A program made the position numbers and the translations under genes. 64,000 bases of DNA. Source: a bacterium. GTDB taxonomy: Bacteria; Planctomycetota; UBA1135; UBA2386. The stretch spans positions 185,771-249,770 of the forward strand of contig JANSXC010000007.1 in the NCBI GenBank assembly GCA_024743115.1, given 5' to 3'. The notes beneath the pieces are model-generated. The model had not been told where the DNA came from and searched no databases. It was given only the letters and a program-made list of their open reading frames with translations. This document shows positions 26,369 to 34,325 of the stretch, piece after piece. Position 1 is the first letter of the stretch. The number at the start of each line of letters is the position of its first letter.

Positions 26369-27112
26369 TCAGGCAATCGTCGGCCCCGCCAGCAGCTCGG
26401 AGATCGTGACGAATTCATAGCCCTCCGCCGCGAGGGCCAGCACGGCGTCGAGCCGCACGATCACGTCGGCCGCCGAACGTTCACAGACGTCCCCCTCGGT
26501 CGTGCGATCGAAGTCGTGCAGCAGCACGACGCCGCCCCGGCTCGCGCGCAGGTCGGTCACCAGCGCTGCAGCACCACGGTCGATGTCGGGTCGGGTGTCC
26601 CAACCGTCATGCGTCCACATCGCGATCGGAGCGCGATGGCGCCGCACGAACCACCACGACCACAAGTTCAGCTTGCCGTAGGGCGGCCGGAACGGGAGCG
26701 CCGCGCCGTCAAGGCCATGATCCGCGCGCAGCGCCTGCCACGCCGCTACGGTGTCGTTGCGACCGGCCGCGGGCGGCGACTTCAGGTGATGCACGTGCGC
26801 ATCGCCATGACAGCCGAGCTCGTGACCGGCCGCGCGAATCGCGGCGAGCAGGTCGGGGTTTTCGCGGGCGTGCCGACCCAACACGAAGAACGTGGCGGTC
26901 ACGCCGTGCGCGTGCAGTCGCTCGAGCACCCGCGGCGTGAGGTCACGACCCGGGCCATCATCGAACGTGATCGCGATCGCACGCCCAGCCGAGCACCGCG
27001 ACTGCAGCTCACGACGGTTGCGACGTAGAGCGAGCTGCGGGACAACGACCCAGACGGCGAGTAGCAGCCCGAAGCCGGCCACCACCGCGAGACCCACCCA
27101 GAGCGCCGTCAT
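26369..27112 (-). CDS. Membrane-anchored polysaccharide deacetylase (NodB fold)
   Basis: 247 residues. One N-terminal membrane helix (ALWVGLAVVAGFGLLLAVWVVV) places the enzyme in the periplasm. The NodB domain starts at AIAITFDDGPG, then ATFFVLGRHARENPDLL, HELGCHGDAHVHH (metal-binding H-x3-H, with Cys-His-Gly-Asp instead of the usual S/T-H-S), PFRPPYGKLN, MWTHDGWDTRPD and GGVVLLHDFD. These five motifs define carbohydrate esterase 4 enzymes that remove N-acetyl groups from peptidoglycan or polysaccharides. Stop lies 25 bp before the flavoprotein start; the L,D-transpeptidase gene is just upstream, so cell-wall modification is plausible. Confidence 0.85.
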   Translation of the reverse strand: MTALWVGLAVVAGFGLLLAVWVVVPQLALRRNRRELQSRCSAGRAIAITFDDGPGRDLTPRVLERLHAHGVTATFFVLGRHARENPDLLAAIRAAGHELGCHGDAHVHHLKSPPAAGRNDTVAAWQALRADHGLDGAALPFRPPYGKLNLWSWWFVRRHRAPIAMWTHDGWDTRPDIDRGAAALVTDLRASRGGVVLLHDFDRTTEGDVCERSAADVIVRLDAVLALAAEGYEFVTISELLAGPTIA

Positions 27113-27163
27113 GCGATCCTCGCGAGCCCGGACGCGCGCGCGGCGCCCGGGCGGGCCGCGGCA

Positions 27164-28438
27164 TCAGGGCGCTTCGCTGGCGCGGATTTCGACGGTCGCA
27201 CCGCGCGGCAGGATGTCGAACAGTTCGGCAATGTCGGGAGCATACATCCGAATGCAGCCCATCGACGACATCGTGCAGATCGTCTCCGGCATCGGCGTAC
27301 CGTGCGCGCCGAAGCCCGTGTAGGACGGGTGACGGAACTTGACGAAGTACTCGCCGAGAATGTTCTCGTGGTGGCCATACGGCAGCACCCGACCGTCGGG
27401 CGCGGTCCATTCGGGTCGTGGTTGCTTCTCGATCACCTCGAACGTCGTGACCGGCGTCTTGTCGTTCGCGCCGAGCCCGACCCAGTAGAGCCGCAACAGG
27501 TTCGCGCCCACGTACACCCCGAGCGAGAAACTGCGCTTCTCGACGACGCAGTGGATCGGATCGGCCGGCACTTTGAGCCGCTGCCCGACCTGGATCGCGT
27601 TCTTGTTGTGGATCCGGTTGAGCGCCGCGATCGTGCCCTCGTCGACGAGCACACCTTCGCGCCGGAAACGGCGCGCGATGCGGTTGAGACTGTCGCCGCT
27701 CTTGACCGTGTAGCTCCGCGCCCCCGCGACGTTCTGCGGATCGCAGAGCCAGCGGTCGGCGCGCACGCGATAGGTGGCGAACGCCCGGTCCACGGCGGCC
27801 CGCGCCGCGGCATCACCCTTCTTGATGTGACCCCGCAGACACAGGTCCAGGTAGCGCGTGCCGGCCGCGACGGCGTCGGCATCCGGCAGCCGCATTGCGG
27901 CGGCAAACGCGAGATCTCCGAGCTGGCGGCCCTCCGCGTGGTGCAGGAACGTGTTGTGCGAGCCGAGTCGCGCGAACGCGGTTCGGAAATCGGTCTCGTT
28001 GCTCAACCCCGTGCGCAAAGCATCGAGAATGCGGCGCTCGACCCCGGCCTGCAGCCGCCGGCTGTTGATCGCGACCCAACCCTGCGCGATCGCTGCCGCG
28101 TCGTTCTGCTGGATGCGGTTCGACAGCTCGTCGAGCGCCTTCTGACCGTCGGCATCGAGCGCGGCGCGGGCCGCGTTGGGCGCAGGCTCGGCCGGAGCGG
28201 CCTGACCGCCGCCGTTACCGTTACCTGTGCCGCTACCGCTGCCAACGAGATCGCGCAACGAGGGCGCCGGCGCCTGACCGCCACCGCCGCCATTGCCATT
28301 GCCATTGCCATTGCCATTGCCGCCGCTCGCCACCACGCCCGAACCACCGGGCCCCGCCTGCGCGGGCGTAACGAACCAGCCGTCGTAGATCCACCACCCG
28401 ATTGCCGCGAGCAATCCGAGTACCAGTATTTGTCGCAT
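27164..28438 (-). CDS. Exported LysM L,D-transpeptidase (YkuD fold)
   Basis: 424 residues from ATG 28438. Signal anchor QILVLGLLAAIGWWIYDGW, then a disordered Gly/Asn/Pro-rich linker encoded by repeats, a helical region (about 90-220), a LysM peptidoglycan-binding domain (YTVKSGDSLNRIARRF, IAALNRIHNKNAIQVGQRLKVP) and a C-terminal YkuD domain ending with HGTPMPETICTMSSMGCIRM, containing the catalytic Cys and His. L,D-transpeptidases make 3-3 cross-links in peptidoglycan or attach proteins to it. Located 51 bp upstream of the polysaccharide deacetylase on the same strand. Confidence 0.9.
   Translation of the reverse strand: MRQILVLGLLAAIGWWIYDGWFVTPAQAGPGGSGVVASGGNGNGNGNGNGGGGGQAPAPSLRDLVGSGSGTGNGNGGGQAAPAEPAPNAARAALDADGQKALDELSNRIQQNDAAAIAQGWVAINSRRLQAGVERRILDALRTGLSNETDFRTAFARLGSHNTFLHHAEGRQLGDLAFAAAMRLPDADAVAAGTRYLDLCLRGHIKKGDAAARAAVDRAFATYRVRADRWLCDPQNVAGARSYTVKSGDSLNRIARRFRREGVLVDEGTIAALNRIHNKNAIQVGQRLKVPADPIHCVVEKRSFSLGVYVGANLLRLYWVGLGANDKTPVTTFEVIEKQPRPEWTAPDGRVLPYGHHENILGEYFVKFRHPSYTGFGAHGTPMPETICTMSSMGCIRMYAPDIAELFDILPRGATVEIRASEAP
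28291..28320. repeat. CATTGC hexanucleotide repeat x5
   Basis: Five perfect tandem copies of CATTGC (plus strand), encoding (Gly-Asn)5 in the linker of the L,D-transpeptidase. Copy-number change is in-frame and would alter linker length only. Confidence 0.9.
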
Positions 28439-28882
28439 AACCACCGCCTCCACGTTCGACGGTAGCGGATCGGGCGATGAAATCGAGAGGCTCCGCACCG
28501 CGCCGAACCGTCGGCGGAGGTCGGTTGAACCCTGGTGCTCAGGTGGGCTCCCCCCGCAAGTGCTTGGGCGCGGGCCGGCAAGGCCTCCCGCTCCCGTGGT
28601 GCACTCACAAGGTCGGATCCCTGCGCGTGTTCATCGGTTCAACTTTTTGACCCCGGCACAACAACGAGAACCGCAGTGCGAAGCCTTCGACAGGTTGATC
28701 GAGTCTACCTCGACCGCGAGCCAATGCTACACGGGGAAGGCCCGCGCGGCGCTGGACGCAGCCGTCCTATCGCATTGCGAATGCGGGGTTTCAACCGACT
28801 CAGTGAACGACTCTGGGAACCAACCCTGGAGAGCTCTCAACAGCCCGGCCGCCCCGACCGCATCGCCGGTCCGTGGGAGCGC
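28439..28882. other. Intergenic region, no gene recognised
   Basis: 444 bp between the Gfo/Idh stop and the transpeptidase start, both on the minus strand. It contains a GC-rich stretch at about 28500-28640 with several complementary segments (for example CGCCGA/TCGGCG at 28501-28517), which could fold as an RNA, but no match to tRNA, SRP RNA, RNase P RNA or tmRNA hallmarks was found. Codon bias in all frames is poor. Confidence 0.4.
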
Positions 28883-29893
28883 CTACTCCCAGCGATTCTG
28901 GCCGATCGAGGCCATCACCTGCTCGGCGGCCGCGACGGCCGCGACCCCGTCCTCGCCGCTGACCCGCGGCCGCGACCGCTGGCGCACGCATTGCACGAAG
29001 TCTTCCAGTTCGGCGCGGAGCGGATTGCCGGCGCTGAGTTCGAGGTTCTTGACCTTGAGCAGGCCGTCGAACACGAACTTCCACAGGTCACCGACCTCAG
29101 CGCGGTCGATGCTGTCGAGATCCAGCTTCTCGAAGTCCCAGCCAGCCGTCTTCTCGACGACCATCCCCTGCTGAGTCTGGAAATCGAGACTCGCATAACC
29201 CGACTTGCTGAAGACGCGCATCTTGCGCATCGGCTTGAGCGCGACACGGTTGGCCGTGAGGTGTGCGACGGCGCCGTTCTCGAAGCGGATGATCGCGGAG
29301 GCCATGTCCTCGGCCGGCGTGAATACCGCGCCCCCGAATGCCTCGACGGACTTGATCGGGCTGTCGACGAGCGCGAGCACGAGATCGAGGTCGTGGATCA
29401 TGAGATCGAGCACGACACCGATGTCCGTGCTCCGGAACGAAAATGGCGCGAGCCGCTGCGACTCGATGTAGCGCGCCTCGCGCCCGATCGGCGCAATACC
29501 CTCGAGGGCGGGGTTGAAGCGCTCGACGTGCCCGACCTGCAGCACCCGATCGTGCTTCTTCGCAACGTCGACGAGCGCCTGGCCGTCGGCGACCGTGCGA
29601 GCGATCGGCTTCTCCATGAGCACGTCGATGCCGTTCTCGAGAAAGAACGTGCCGACCTCGCGATGGATCCTCGTCGGCACGACGACCGACACCGCGTCGA
29701 CGGCGCCGGCCAGCTCACGATAGTCGCGATGCGTCGCGCAACCGTACGTGTCCGCCGCGAGCGCCAGCGCCTTGTCGTCCGTGTCAGCCACGGCCACGAG
29801 CTCGCACTGCTCCTCCAGTTCCCCGAACAAACGCGCGTGGTGCCGGCCGAGATGCCCGACACCGACCACGCCGACTCGCAACCGCTCGCTCAC
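28883..29893 (-). CDS. Gfo/Idh/MocA-family NAD(P)-dependent oxidoreductase
   Basis: 336 residues, GTG start overlapping the upstream stop as GTGA. Rossmann start LRVGVVGVGHLGRHHARLF, then VADTD, the classic DVLMEKPIARTVADGQALVDVAKKHDRVLQVGHVERFNPA (EKP motif at about 94-96), and IGVVLDLMIHDLDLVLALV with the catalytic-region His-Asp. The family oxidises or epimerises sugars. Placement directly after lpxC-fabZ suggests a nucleotide-sugar step in lipid A or envelope synthesis; GnnA, which oxidises UDP-GlcNAc at C3 before amination in 2,3-diamino lipid A synthesis, is one family precedent, but no GnnB-like aminotransferase lies nearby. Confidence 0.8.
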   Translation of the reverse strand: MSERLRVGVVGVGHLGRHHARLFGELEEQCELVAVADTDDKALALAADTYGCATHRDYRELAGAVDAVSVVVPTRIHREVGTFFLENGIDVLMEKPIARTVADGQALVDVAKKHDRVLQVGHVERFNPALEGIAPIGREARYIESQRLAPFSFRSTDIGVVLDLMIHDLDLVLALVDSPIKSVEAFGGAVFTPAEDMASAIIRFENGAVAHLTANRVALKPMRKMRVFSKSGYASLDFQTQQGMVVEKTAGWDFEKLDLDSIDRAEVGDLWKFVFDGLLKVKNLELSAGNPLRAELEDFVQCVRQRSRPRVSGEDGVAAVAAAEQVMASIGQNRWE

Positions 29894-31272
29894 GCGTCGA
29901 CCAGGGTGAACTTGAGCTCGGCCTCCGCGACGAGTCGACCGCCAACCTTGCAGCGCCCTCGCACGTGACCGACCTGCGGCTTGGCGCGGATCGTCTCGAC
30001 CTCGATGCGCAGCTGGTCGCCGGGCACGACGGCACCGCGCAACTTGACCTTGTCGATGCTCCAGAGCACCGCCAGCTTGCCCGTGTTGTCGAGCTTGCGC
30101 AGCAGCAGCAGGCCCGCGAGCTGCGCCATCGCCTCGAGCTGCAGCACACCTGGCATGATCGGCTGCTCGGGCCAGTGACCCTGGAAGAACGGCTCGTTGA
30201 TCGTGACGTTCTTGATCGCCGCCGCGCGCTGGAACCCTTCGAGCTCGATCACGCGATCGATCATCAAGAACGGGTAGCGATGCGGCAGTAGGTTGAAGAT
30301 CTGCCGGATGTCGAGGCCTGATACGGCCGGCGCCTCGCCCTGCTCCTGCTCACGCTCGCGCTCCTCCTGGATACGCTTGACGAGCGCCATGTTGAGGCTG
30401 TGGCCGGACCGCGTCGCGATGATGTGAGCGTCGATGTCGCAGCCGACGTTCGACAGGTCACCGACGAGATCGAGGATCTTGTGCCGCGCGAGCTCGTCGT
30501 CCCAGTGCAGCGAGTTCTCCTGCGGCCCGTCGGGCCCCATCACGAGCGTGTTCTGCTGGTTGGCGCCCTTGCCGAGGCCCGCCGCGCGCAGCGGCTCGAC
30601 CTCGTGCTCGAACACGAACGTCCGGGCCCGCGCGATCTCGCGTTCGAAGCTCTCGGCCGACAGCTCGAACATCGCGATCTGCCGCGTGCTGCGCGTCGTG
30701 CCGTTCTTGGCCTCGTAGTCGAGGTGATACTCGACCGACAGGCCACCGGCACGCAGGGCCCCGTCCTTGCCACCCGTATCGGAGCTGCTGCCCGACGACG
30801 GCAGCGCGACGAGACTGGCCGTGCCCTCACGCACGTAGATCGGCTGCTGCACGGAGTAGACGGCGCGCGGCGACTTGAGATCGACCGTACCGCTCTCGCG
30901 CAGGCCATTCATGAACTCGGCGGCCGCGCCATCGAGCCCCGGCACCTCCTCGCCGTCGATCTCGACCGTGACGTTGTCGATGCCGAGCGCATAGAGCGCG
31001 GCGAGCAGATGTTCGCAGGTGTAGACCTCGGCCTTGCCGTCCTGGATGCACGTTCGACGCTGACGCGCCTTCATGTTCGCGCCGTCGGCCCGCACGACCG
31101 GATGGTCCTCGATGTCCGTGCGCACGAACGTGACGCCCGTCCCGGCCTCCGCAGGCCGCACGACGACGCGCGTGTCCTTGCCCGAATGCAGGCCGACGCC
31201 CCGGAACTCGACCGGGCTCTTGAGGGTGCGCTGCGGCCGGGCCGGCGGCGCCGCTGGTTCGTTGGTTACCAC
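29890..31272 (-). CDS. lpxC-fabZ: Bifunctional LpxC deacetylase / FabZ dehydratase
   Basis: 460 residues, GTG start. Residues 15-315 are LpxC, the Zn2+-dependent deacetylase of UDP-3-O-acyl-GlcNAc that commits to lipid A synthesis: KSPVEFRGVGLHSGKDT, YTCEHLLAALYALGIDN (Zn His), PGLDGAAAEF, ARARTFVFE, DDELARHKILDLVGDL (second Zn His and Asp), and a SGHSLN motif. Residues 325-460 are FabZ: IFNLLPHRYPFLMIDRV (catalytic His), NEPFFQGHWPEQPIMPGVLQLEAMAQ (catalytic Glu). The fusion is known in Bacteroidetes, Chlamydiae-like and planctomycete genomes. Middle gene of skp, lpxC-fabZ, Gfo/Idh. Confidence 0.95.
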   Translation of the reverse strand: MVTNEPAAPPARPQRTLKSPVEFRGVGLHSGKDTRVVVRPAEAGTGVTFVRTDIEDHPVVRADGANMKARQRRTCIQDGKAEVYTCEHLLAALYALGIDNVTVEIDGEEVPGLDGAAAEFMNGLRESGTVDLKSPRAVYSVQQPIYVREGTASLVALPSSGSSSDTGGKDGALRAGGLSVEYHLDYEAKNGTTRSTRQIAMFELSAESFEREIARARTFVFEHEVEPLRAAGLGKGANQQNTLVMGPDGPQENSLHWDDELARHKILDLVGDLSNVGCDIDAHIIATRSGHSLNMALVKRIQEEREREQEQGEAPAVSGLDIRQIFNLLPHRYPFLMIDRVIELEGFQRAAAIKNVTINEPFFQGHWPEQPIMPGVLQLEAMAQLAGLLLLRKLDNTGKLAVLWSIDKVKLRGAVVPGDQLRIEVETIRAKPQVGHVRGRCKVGGRLVAEAELKFTLVDA

Positions 31273-31280
31273 GCGCTCCC

Positions 31281-32012
31281 CTATTTGCCGGGCTGACGAG
31301 TCGGCTTGGCAGCCGCACCCTTGGGTTGGCCCATTGGGTTCTTCTGGGCGTTCTTCTTGGCCGCCGCGAGCCGCTCGGCGCGCGGGTCGAACACCTGAAG
31401 ATACTTCACGAGCGCCGGCGTCAGATCGACCGACTCGTCCGTGAACCAGACGGTCCGGCGCGTGAACTGGCGATGGCGCGCCTGCTGCAGACCGGAGCTG
31501 CCGGCCTCTTCGGGCGCGAGATCGAGCGTCTCCTGCTTGCGCAGCACGATCGCGACGCCACGGTCGCGGGCAACCTTCGCGATCGCGAACTCGAGGTCTT
31601 CGTAGACCCGCAGCTCGAATGCCTCGAGCTCGGTGTCGAACTGCCGCTTCATGAACTGGGCGGTGTCGTCGCGCCGGCGCGCCAGGCTCTGGAGCTCGAA
31701 CTCCTTGTTCGCGTAGTCGTTCGTGCCAGGCCTGAGCAACGTCAACTGCGCGCGCAGCTCCTCGATGTTCTTCGTGATCGCATCGAGCTGGTCGCTGAAC
31801 TGACTCGACATCTTCTGCAGCCGCTCGCGTTCCTTGATCGCGACACCGTAGTTGTCGATCGCCGTCTCCAGATCGACCACCGCGATCGTGGTCGCGACCG
31901 GCTTCGTGGTTGGAGCCGGCTTCGTGGTTGGAGTCTGCGCCGACAACTGCGGGGCGCCCGCCAGTGCGGCCGCCGCGGCCAGGAGGAGGAAGCTACAGCG
32001 AAGTTTGGCCAT
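31281..32012 (-). CDS. skp: OmpH/Skp-like periplasmic chaperone
   Basis: 243 residues from ATG 32012; signal peptide KLRCSFLLLAAAAALAGA ending near LSAQ. A Thr/Pro/Lys-rich spacer (TKPAPTTKPVATT) leads to IAVVDLETAIDNYGVAIKERERLQKMSSQF and a long coiled coil (residues about 60-165) with the IAKVARDRGVAIVLRK strand near its end, which is the Skp jellyfish arrangement of beta core plus helical tentacles. Skp holds unfolded outer-membrane proteins in the periplasm. A longer basic C-terminal tail is unusual. 8 bp before lpxC-fabZ, matching the common skp-lpx neighbourhood. Confidence 0.8.
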   Translation of the reverse strand: MAKLRCSFLLLAAAAALAGAPQLSAQTPTTKPAPTTKPVATTIAVVDLETAIDNYGVAIKERERLQKMSSQFSDQLDAITKNIEELRAQLTLLRPGTNDYANKEFELQSLARRRDDTAQFMKRQFDTELEAFELRVYEDLEFAIAKVARDRGVAIVLRKQETLDLAPEEAGSSGLQQARHRQFTRRTVWFTDESVDLTPALVKYLQVFDPRAERLAAAKKNAQKNPMGQPKGAAAKPTRQPGK

Positions 32013-32106
32013 TGGGCGCAGCACGTTAGCCCAAAGGCCGACGGAAGGCCAAGCTGGAGCGCGCTGAAGCCGTTCGATTACGCCCACCCCTGCGCGACGG
32101 ACCGGC

Positions 32107-33288
32107 TCACGCGGTGCGACGGATCGCCGCCAAGAGATCCTCGAGCAATCGCCCCGGCTCTTCCAGCCCGACCGCCACGCGCACCAGGCCCTCGGGAATG
32201 CCGGCCGCGGCGCGTTGCTCGGGCGTCAGCGTCACATGGGTCGTGAAGGCCGGAATCGTCGCGAGGGTCTCGACCCCGCCGAGGCTGGCCGCGCGCGCGA
32301 TCACCTGCAGTCCGTCGAGCACGGCTCGGGCGCGCTCGACCCCGCCGTGGACCTCGAACGCGAGCATGGCCCCACCACCCGTCATCTGGGCTTCGAACAG
32401 CTCGCGATCGGGGTGATCGGGCAGGCCAGGATAGGTCACAGAGGCGATCTCGCCCGCCGCGACGAGCTCCGCGAGCCCGGCCGCGACGGCCGCGGCATTC
32501 TGCTGCTGCGCCGTGAGCCGCAGATCCAGCGTCAGGAAGCTGCGCAGCAGCAGCCACGCCGGATCCGGCGCCAGCACGCCACCGGTATGCCGACGGAAGA
32601 TCTCGATCGGTTCGAGCAGCGCGTGGGGCCCCGCGACGACGCCGGCCAGCACGTCCGAGTGGCCGCCGAAGAATTTCGTCGCCGAATGTGCGATCAGGTC
32701 GACCCCGAGATCGGCCACGCGCTGGATCGGCGGCGGCGCGAACGTGCAGTCGAACAACGTCGTCGCACCGTGCTCCCGCGCCAACGCCGTGATCGCCCGG
32801 ATGTCGCAGAGCCGCAGCGTCGGATTGATCGGCGACTCGAACACGACCATCTTGATCCCCGGCCCGTCCGTGGCGAGCGCCGCCCGCAGCTGGTCGAGTT
32901 TCAGCGACGAGAAGCGTTCGACCGTGACGCCGAAGCGCGGCAGATCGTGCGTCGAGAACGCCTGCGTGCCGCCATAGATCTCCTCGGCGACGAGAACGCG
33001 ATCGCCCGCGGACAGGTGCGCCGACAACGTCGCGCTGATCGCGGCCATGCCGCTCGCGAACCCGACCGCACCGTCGGTGCCCTCACGTTCTGCCACGAGG
33101 CTCTCGAACTCCCGCAGGTTCGGATGCCCCATCCGCTGATAGAACGCCCCCGCCGTCCGCGCCTCGCCGACCGCGCGCAACGTGTCGGCATCGGGTTGCG
33201 CCGCGGTACTGCTACGATCGAGCAGCGGCGACAGCGGACCGAGCGGCGGACGAGATTCGCGAGGCGTGCCGTAGAGCGGTTCGGACAT
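32107..33288 (-). CDS. Cys/Met-metabolism PLP enzyme (cystathionine gamma-synthase/lyase type)
   Basis: 393 residues from ATG 33288. Fold-type I PLP enzyme of transsulfuration: FYQRMGHPNLREFESLVAEREG, ASGMAAISATL, GDRVLVAEEIYGGTQAF, ESPINPTLRLCDI, TLFDCTFAPPPIQRVADLGVDLIAHSATKFFGGHSDVLAG with the PLP lysine in SATKFFGG, and SLGGVETLATIPAFTTHVTLTPEQRAAAGIPEGLVRVAVGLE. The S-L-G-x-x-E-T and final G-L-E blocks are family signatures. Gamma-synthase, gamma-lyase and sulfhydrylase activity cannot be separated by sequence alone here. Divergent from the JAMM protease gene. Confidence 0.85.
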   Translation of the reverse strand: MSEPLYGTPRESRPPLGPLSPLLDRSSTAAQPDADTLRAVGEARTAGAFYQRMGHPNLREFESLVAEREGTDGAVGFASGMAAISATLSAHLSAGDRVLVAEEIYGGTQAFSTHDLPRFGVTVERFSSLKLDQLRAALATDGPGIKMVVFESPINPTLRLCDIRAITALAREHGATTLFDCTFAPPPIQRVADLGVDLIAHSATKFFGGHSDVLAGVVAGPHALLEPIEIFRRHTGGVLAPDPAWLLLRSFLTLDLRLTAQQQNAAAVAAGLAELVAAGEIASVTYPGLPDHPDRELFEAQMTGGGAMLAFEVHGGVERARAVLDGLQVIARAASLGGVETLATIPAFTTHVTLTPEQRAAAGIPEGLVRVAVGLEEPGRLLEDLLAAIRRTA

Positions 33289-33341
33289 GCGCGGCATCAT
33301 CGCGCAACCCGCAGCCCGCTACCATGCGGACAATCGTGCAG

Positions 33342-33347
33342 GACAAT
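33342..33347 (+). promoter_or_regulatory. Leaderless-type -10 element
   Basis: GACAAT followed by 6 nt (CGCATC) and the ATG at 33354; this spacing also helps choose 33354 over the earlier ATG at 33324. Confidence 0.4.
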
Positions 33348-33353
33348 CGCATC

Positions 33354-33797
33354 ATGACCCCGCCCCCGACTCTCGTCGTCCCGTGCGCCGTGCGCGCGCG
33401 GATCGAGCGCGCCGCGGTCGCGGCGTGGCCGACGGAAATGGTCGGGCTGTTGGTCGGCTCCGCTGACGAGATCACGGACTTCGCCGAGCTGCAGAACGAG
33501 GCCGGTGCCGGCGCGCAGTTCACGGTCGAACCGGCCGACTTCGCCGCGACCCTGGCGCGCACCGAGGTGCGCGTCGGGGGGACCGCCAACCGCGAATTCG
33601 TGGGATTCGTGCACAGCCATCCCGACGGCCGCGCCGCACCGTCACCGACCGACCTGCGTGAGCTGTGGCGTGACTGCGTGCACCTCATCGTCGGCGTGCG
33701 TCGAGCCGCGGGCGAGCGCTCACCGCGAGTCACCGGGTTCTGGGGCGGGCGCGTTCGCGCCTCCGGCAGCGAACCCTGTGAGGTCGTTTCATCGTGA
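33354..33797 (+). CDS. JAMM/MPN-domain zinc metalloprotease
   Basis: 147 residues from ATG 33354. The JAMM motif is complete: Glu in AWPTEMVGLLVG, then FVGFVHSHPDGRAAPSPTD, i.e. H-S-H-P with Ser and Asp at the proper distance (HxHx7SxxD). Bacterial and archaeal members remove ubiquitin-like modifiers or act in sulfur-carrier processing (MEC+ type) for cysteine or cofactor synthesis. Its neighbour across the divergent promoter is a sulfur amino acid PLP enzyme, consistent with a sulfur-transfer role, but no ThiS/MoaD-like carrier is visible here. Confidence 0.85.
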   Translation: MTPPPTLVVPCAVRARIERAAVAAWPTEMVGLLVGSADEITDFAELQNEAGAGAQFTVEPADFAATLARTEVRVGGTANREFVGFVHSHPDGRAAPSPTDLRELWRDCVHLIVGVRRAAGERSPRVTGFWGGRVRASGSEPCEVVSS

Positions 33798-33861
33798 CGG
33801 CGTTCTCGACCCGACCATTCGTCCCTTGCACGCGACACCCGTTGTTGGCGAAGCTGGCGTC

Positions 33862-34239
33862 ATGATCGCGGGCATCGGAGTCGACACCGTTGAAATCGAG
33901 CGCATCGAGGCGCTGTGGCGCCGCGGGAGCGAACGATTCCTCGCGCGGGTCTACACCGCAGGCGAACGCGACTACTGCCTCGCCCGCCACCGCCCCGGCG
34001 AATCGCTGGCCGCGCGGTTCTGCGCCAAGGAAGCCGTGATGAAGTGCCTCGGCACGGGCTGGACCGCGGGACTCACGTTCCGTTCGATCGAGGTCGAACG
34101 CGCATCGGACGGCCAGGTCACGGTGCGACTGCACGGCGCGGCAGCCGAGCGCGCGCAGAAACTCGGAGTGCAGCGCGTGCACCTCAGCCTGACGCACGAT
34201 GGCAACGTCGCCACGGCGTTCGCGATCGCGGAGACGTAG
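33862..34239 (+). CDS. acpS: Holo-[acyl-carrier-protein] synthase
   Basis: 125 residues from ATG 33862, the usual AcpS length. AcpS transfers 4'-phosphopantetheine from CoA to apo-ACP. It begins IAGIGVDTVEIERIEAL (Mg2+-binding Asp), then RVYTAGERDYCLARHRPGESLAARFCAKEAVMKCLG (Glu in FCAKEA), and ends LSLTHDGNVATAFAI. The frame is open upstream to 33505 through the JAMM gene in another frame, which is not coding. 64 bp downstream of the JAMM gene. Confidence 0.93.
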   Translation: MIAGIGVDTVEIERIEALWRRGSERFLARVYTAGERDYCLARHRPGESLAARFCAKEAVMKCLGTGWTAGLTFRSIEVERASDGQVTVRLHGAAAERAQKLGVQRVHLSLTHDGNVATAFAIAET

Positions 34240-34325
34240 CCGCACCCACCCCGGAACGATCCCGATCCGGGACACCCCCAGGGGCTCTGATGCAGGCGCG
34301 GTGAATCCGCGTCGATGAACCCCGC

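Noticed and set aside
28501..28640. Possible SRP or 6S RNA
   Set aside because: The GGAAG/AGCA tetraloop region of SRP RNA and the long-bulge 6S layout could not be found; kept only as unassigned gap.
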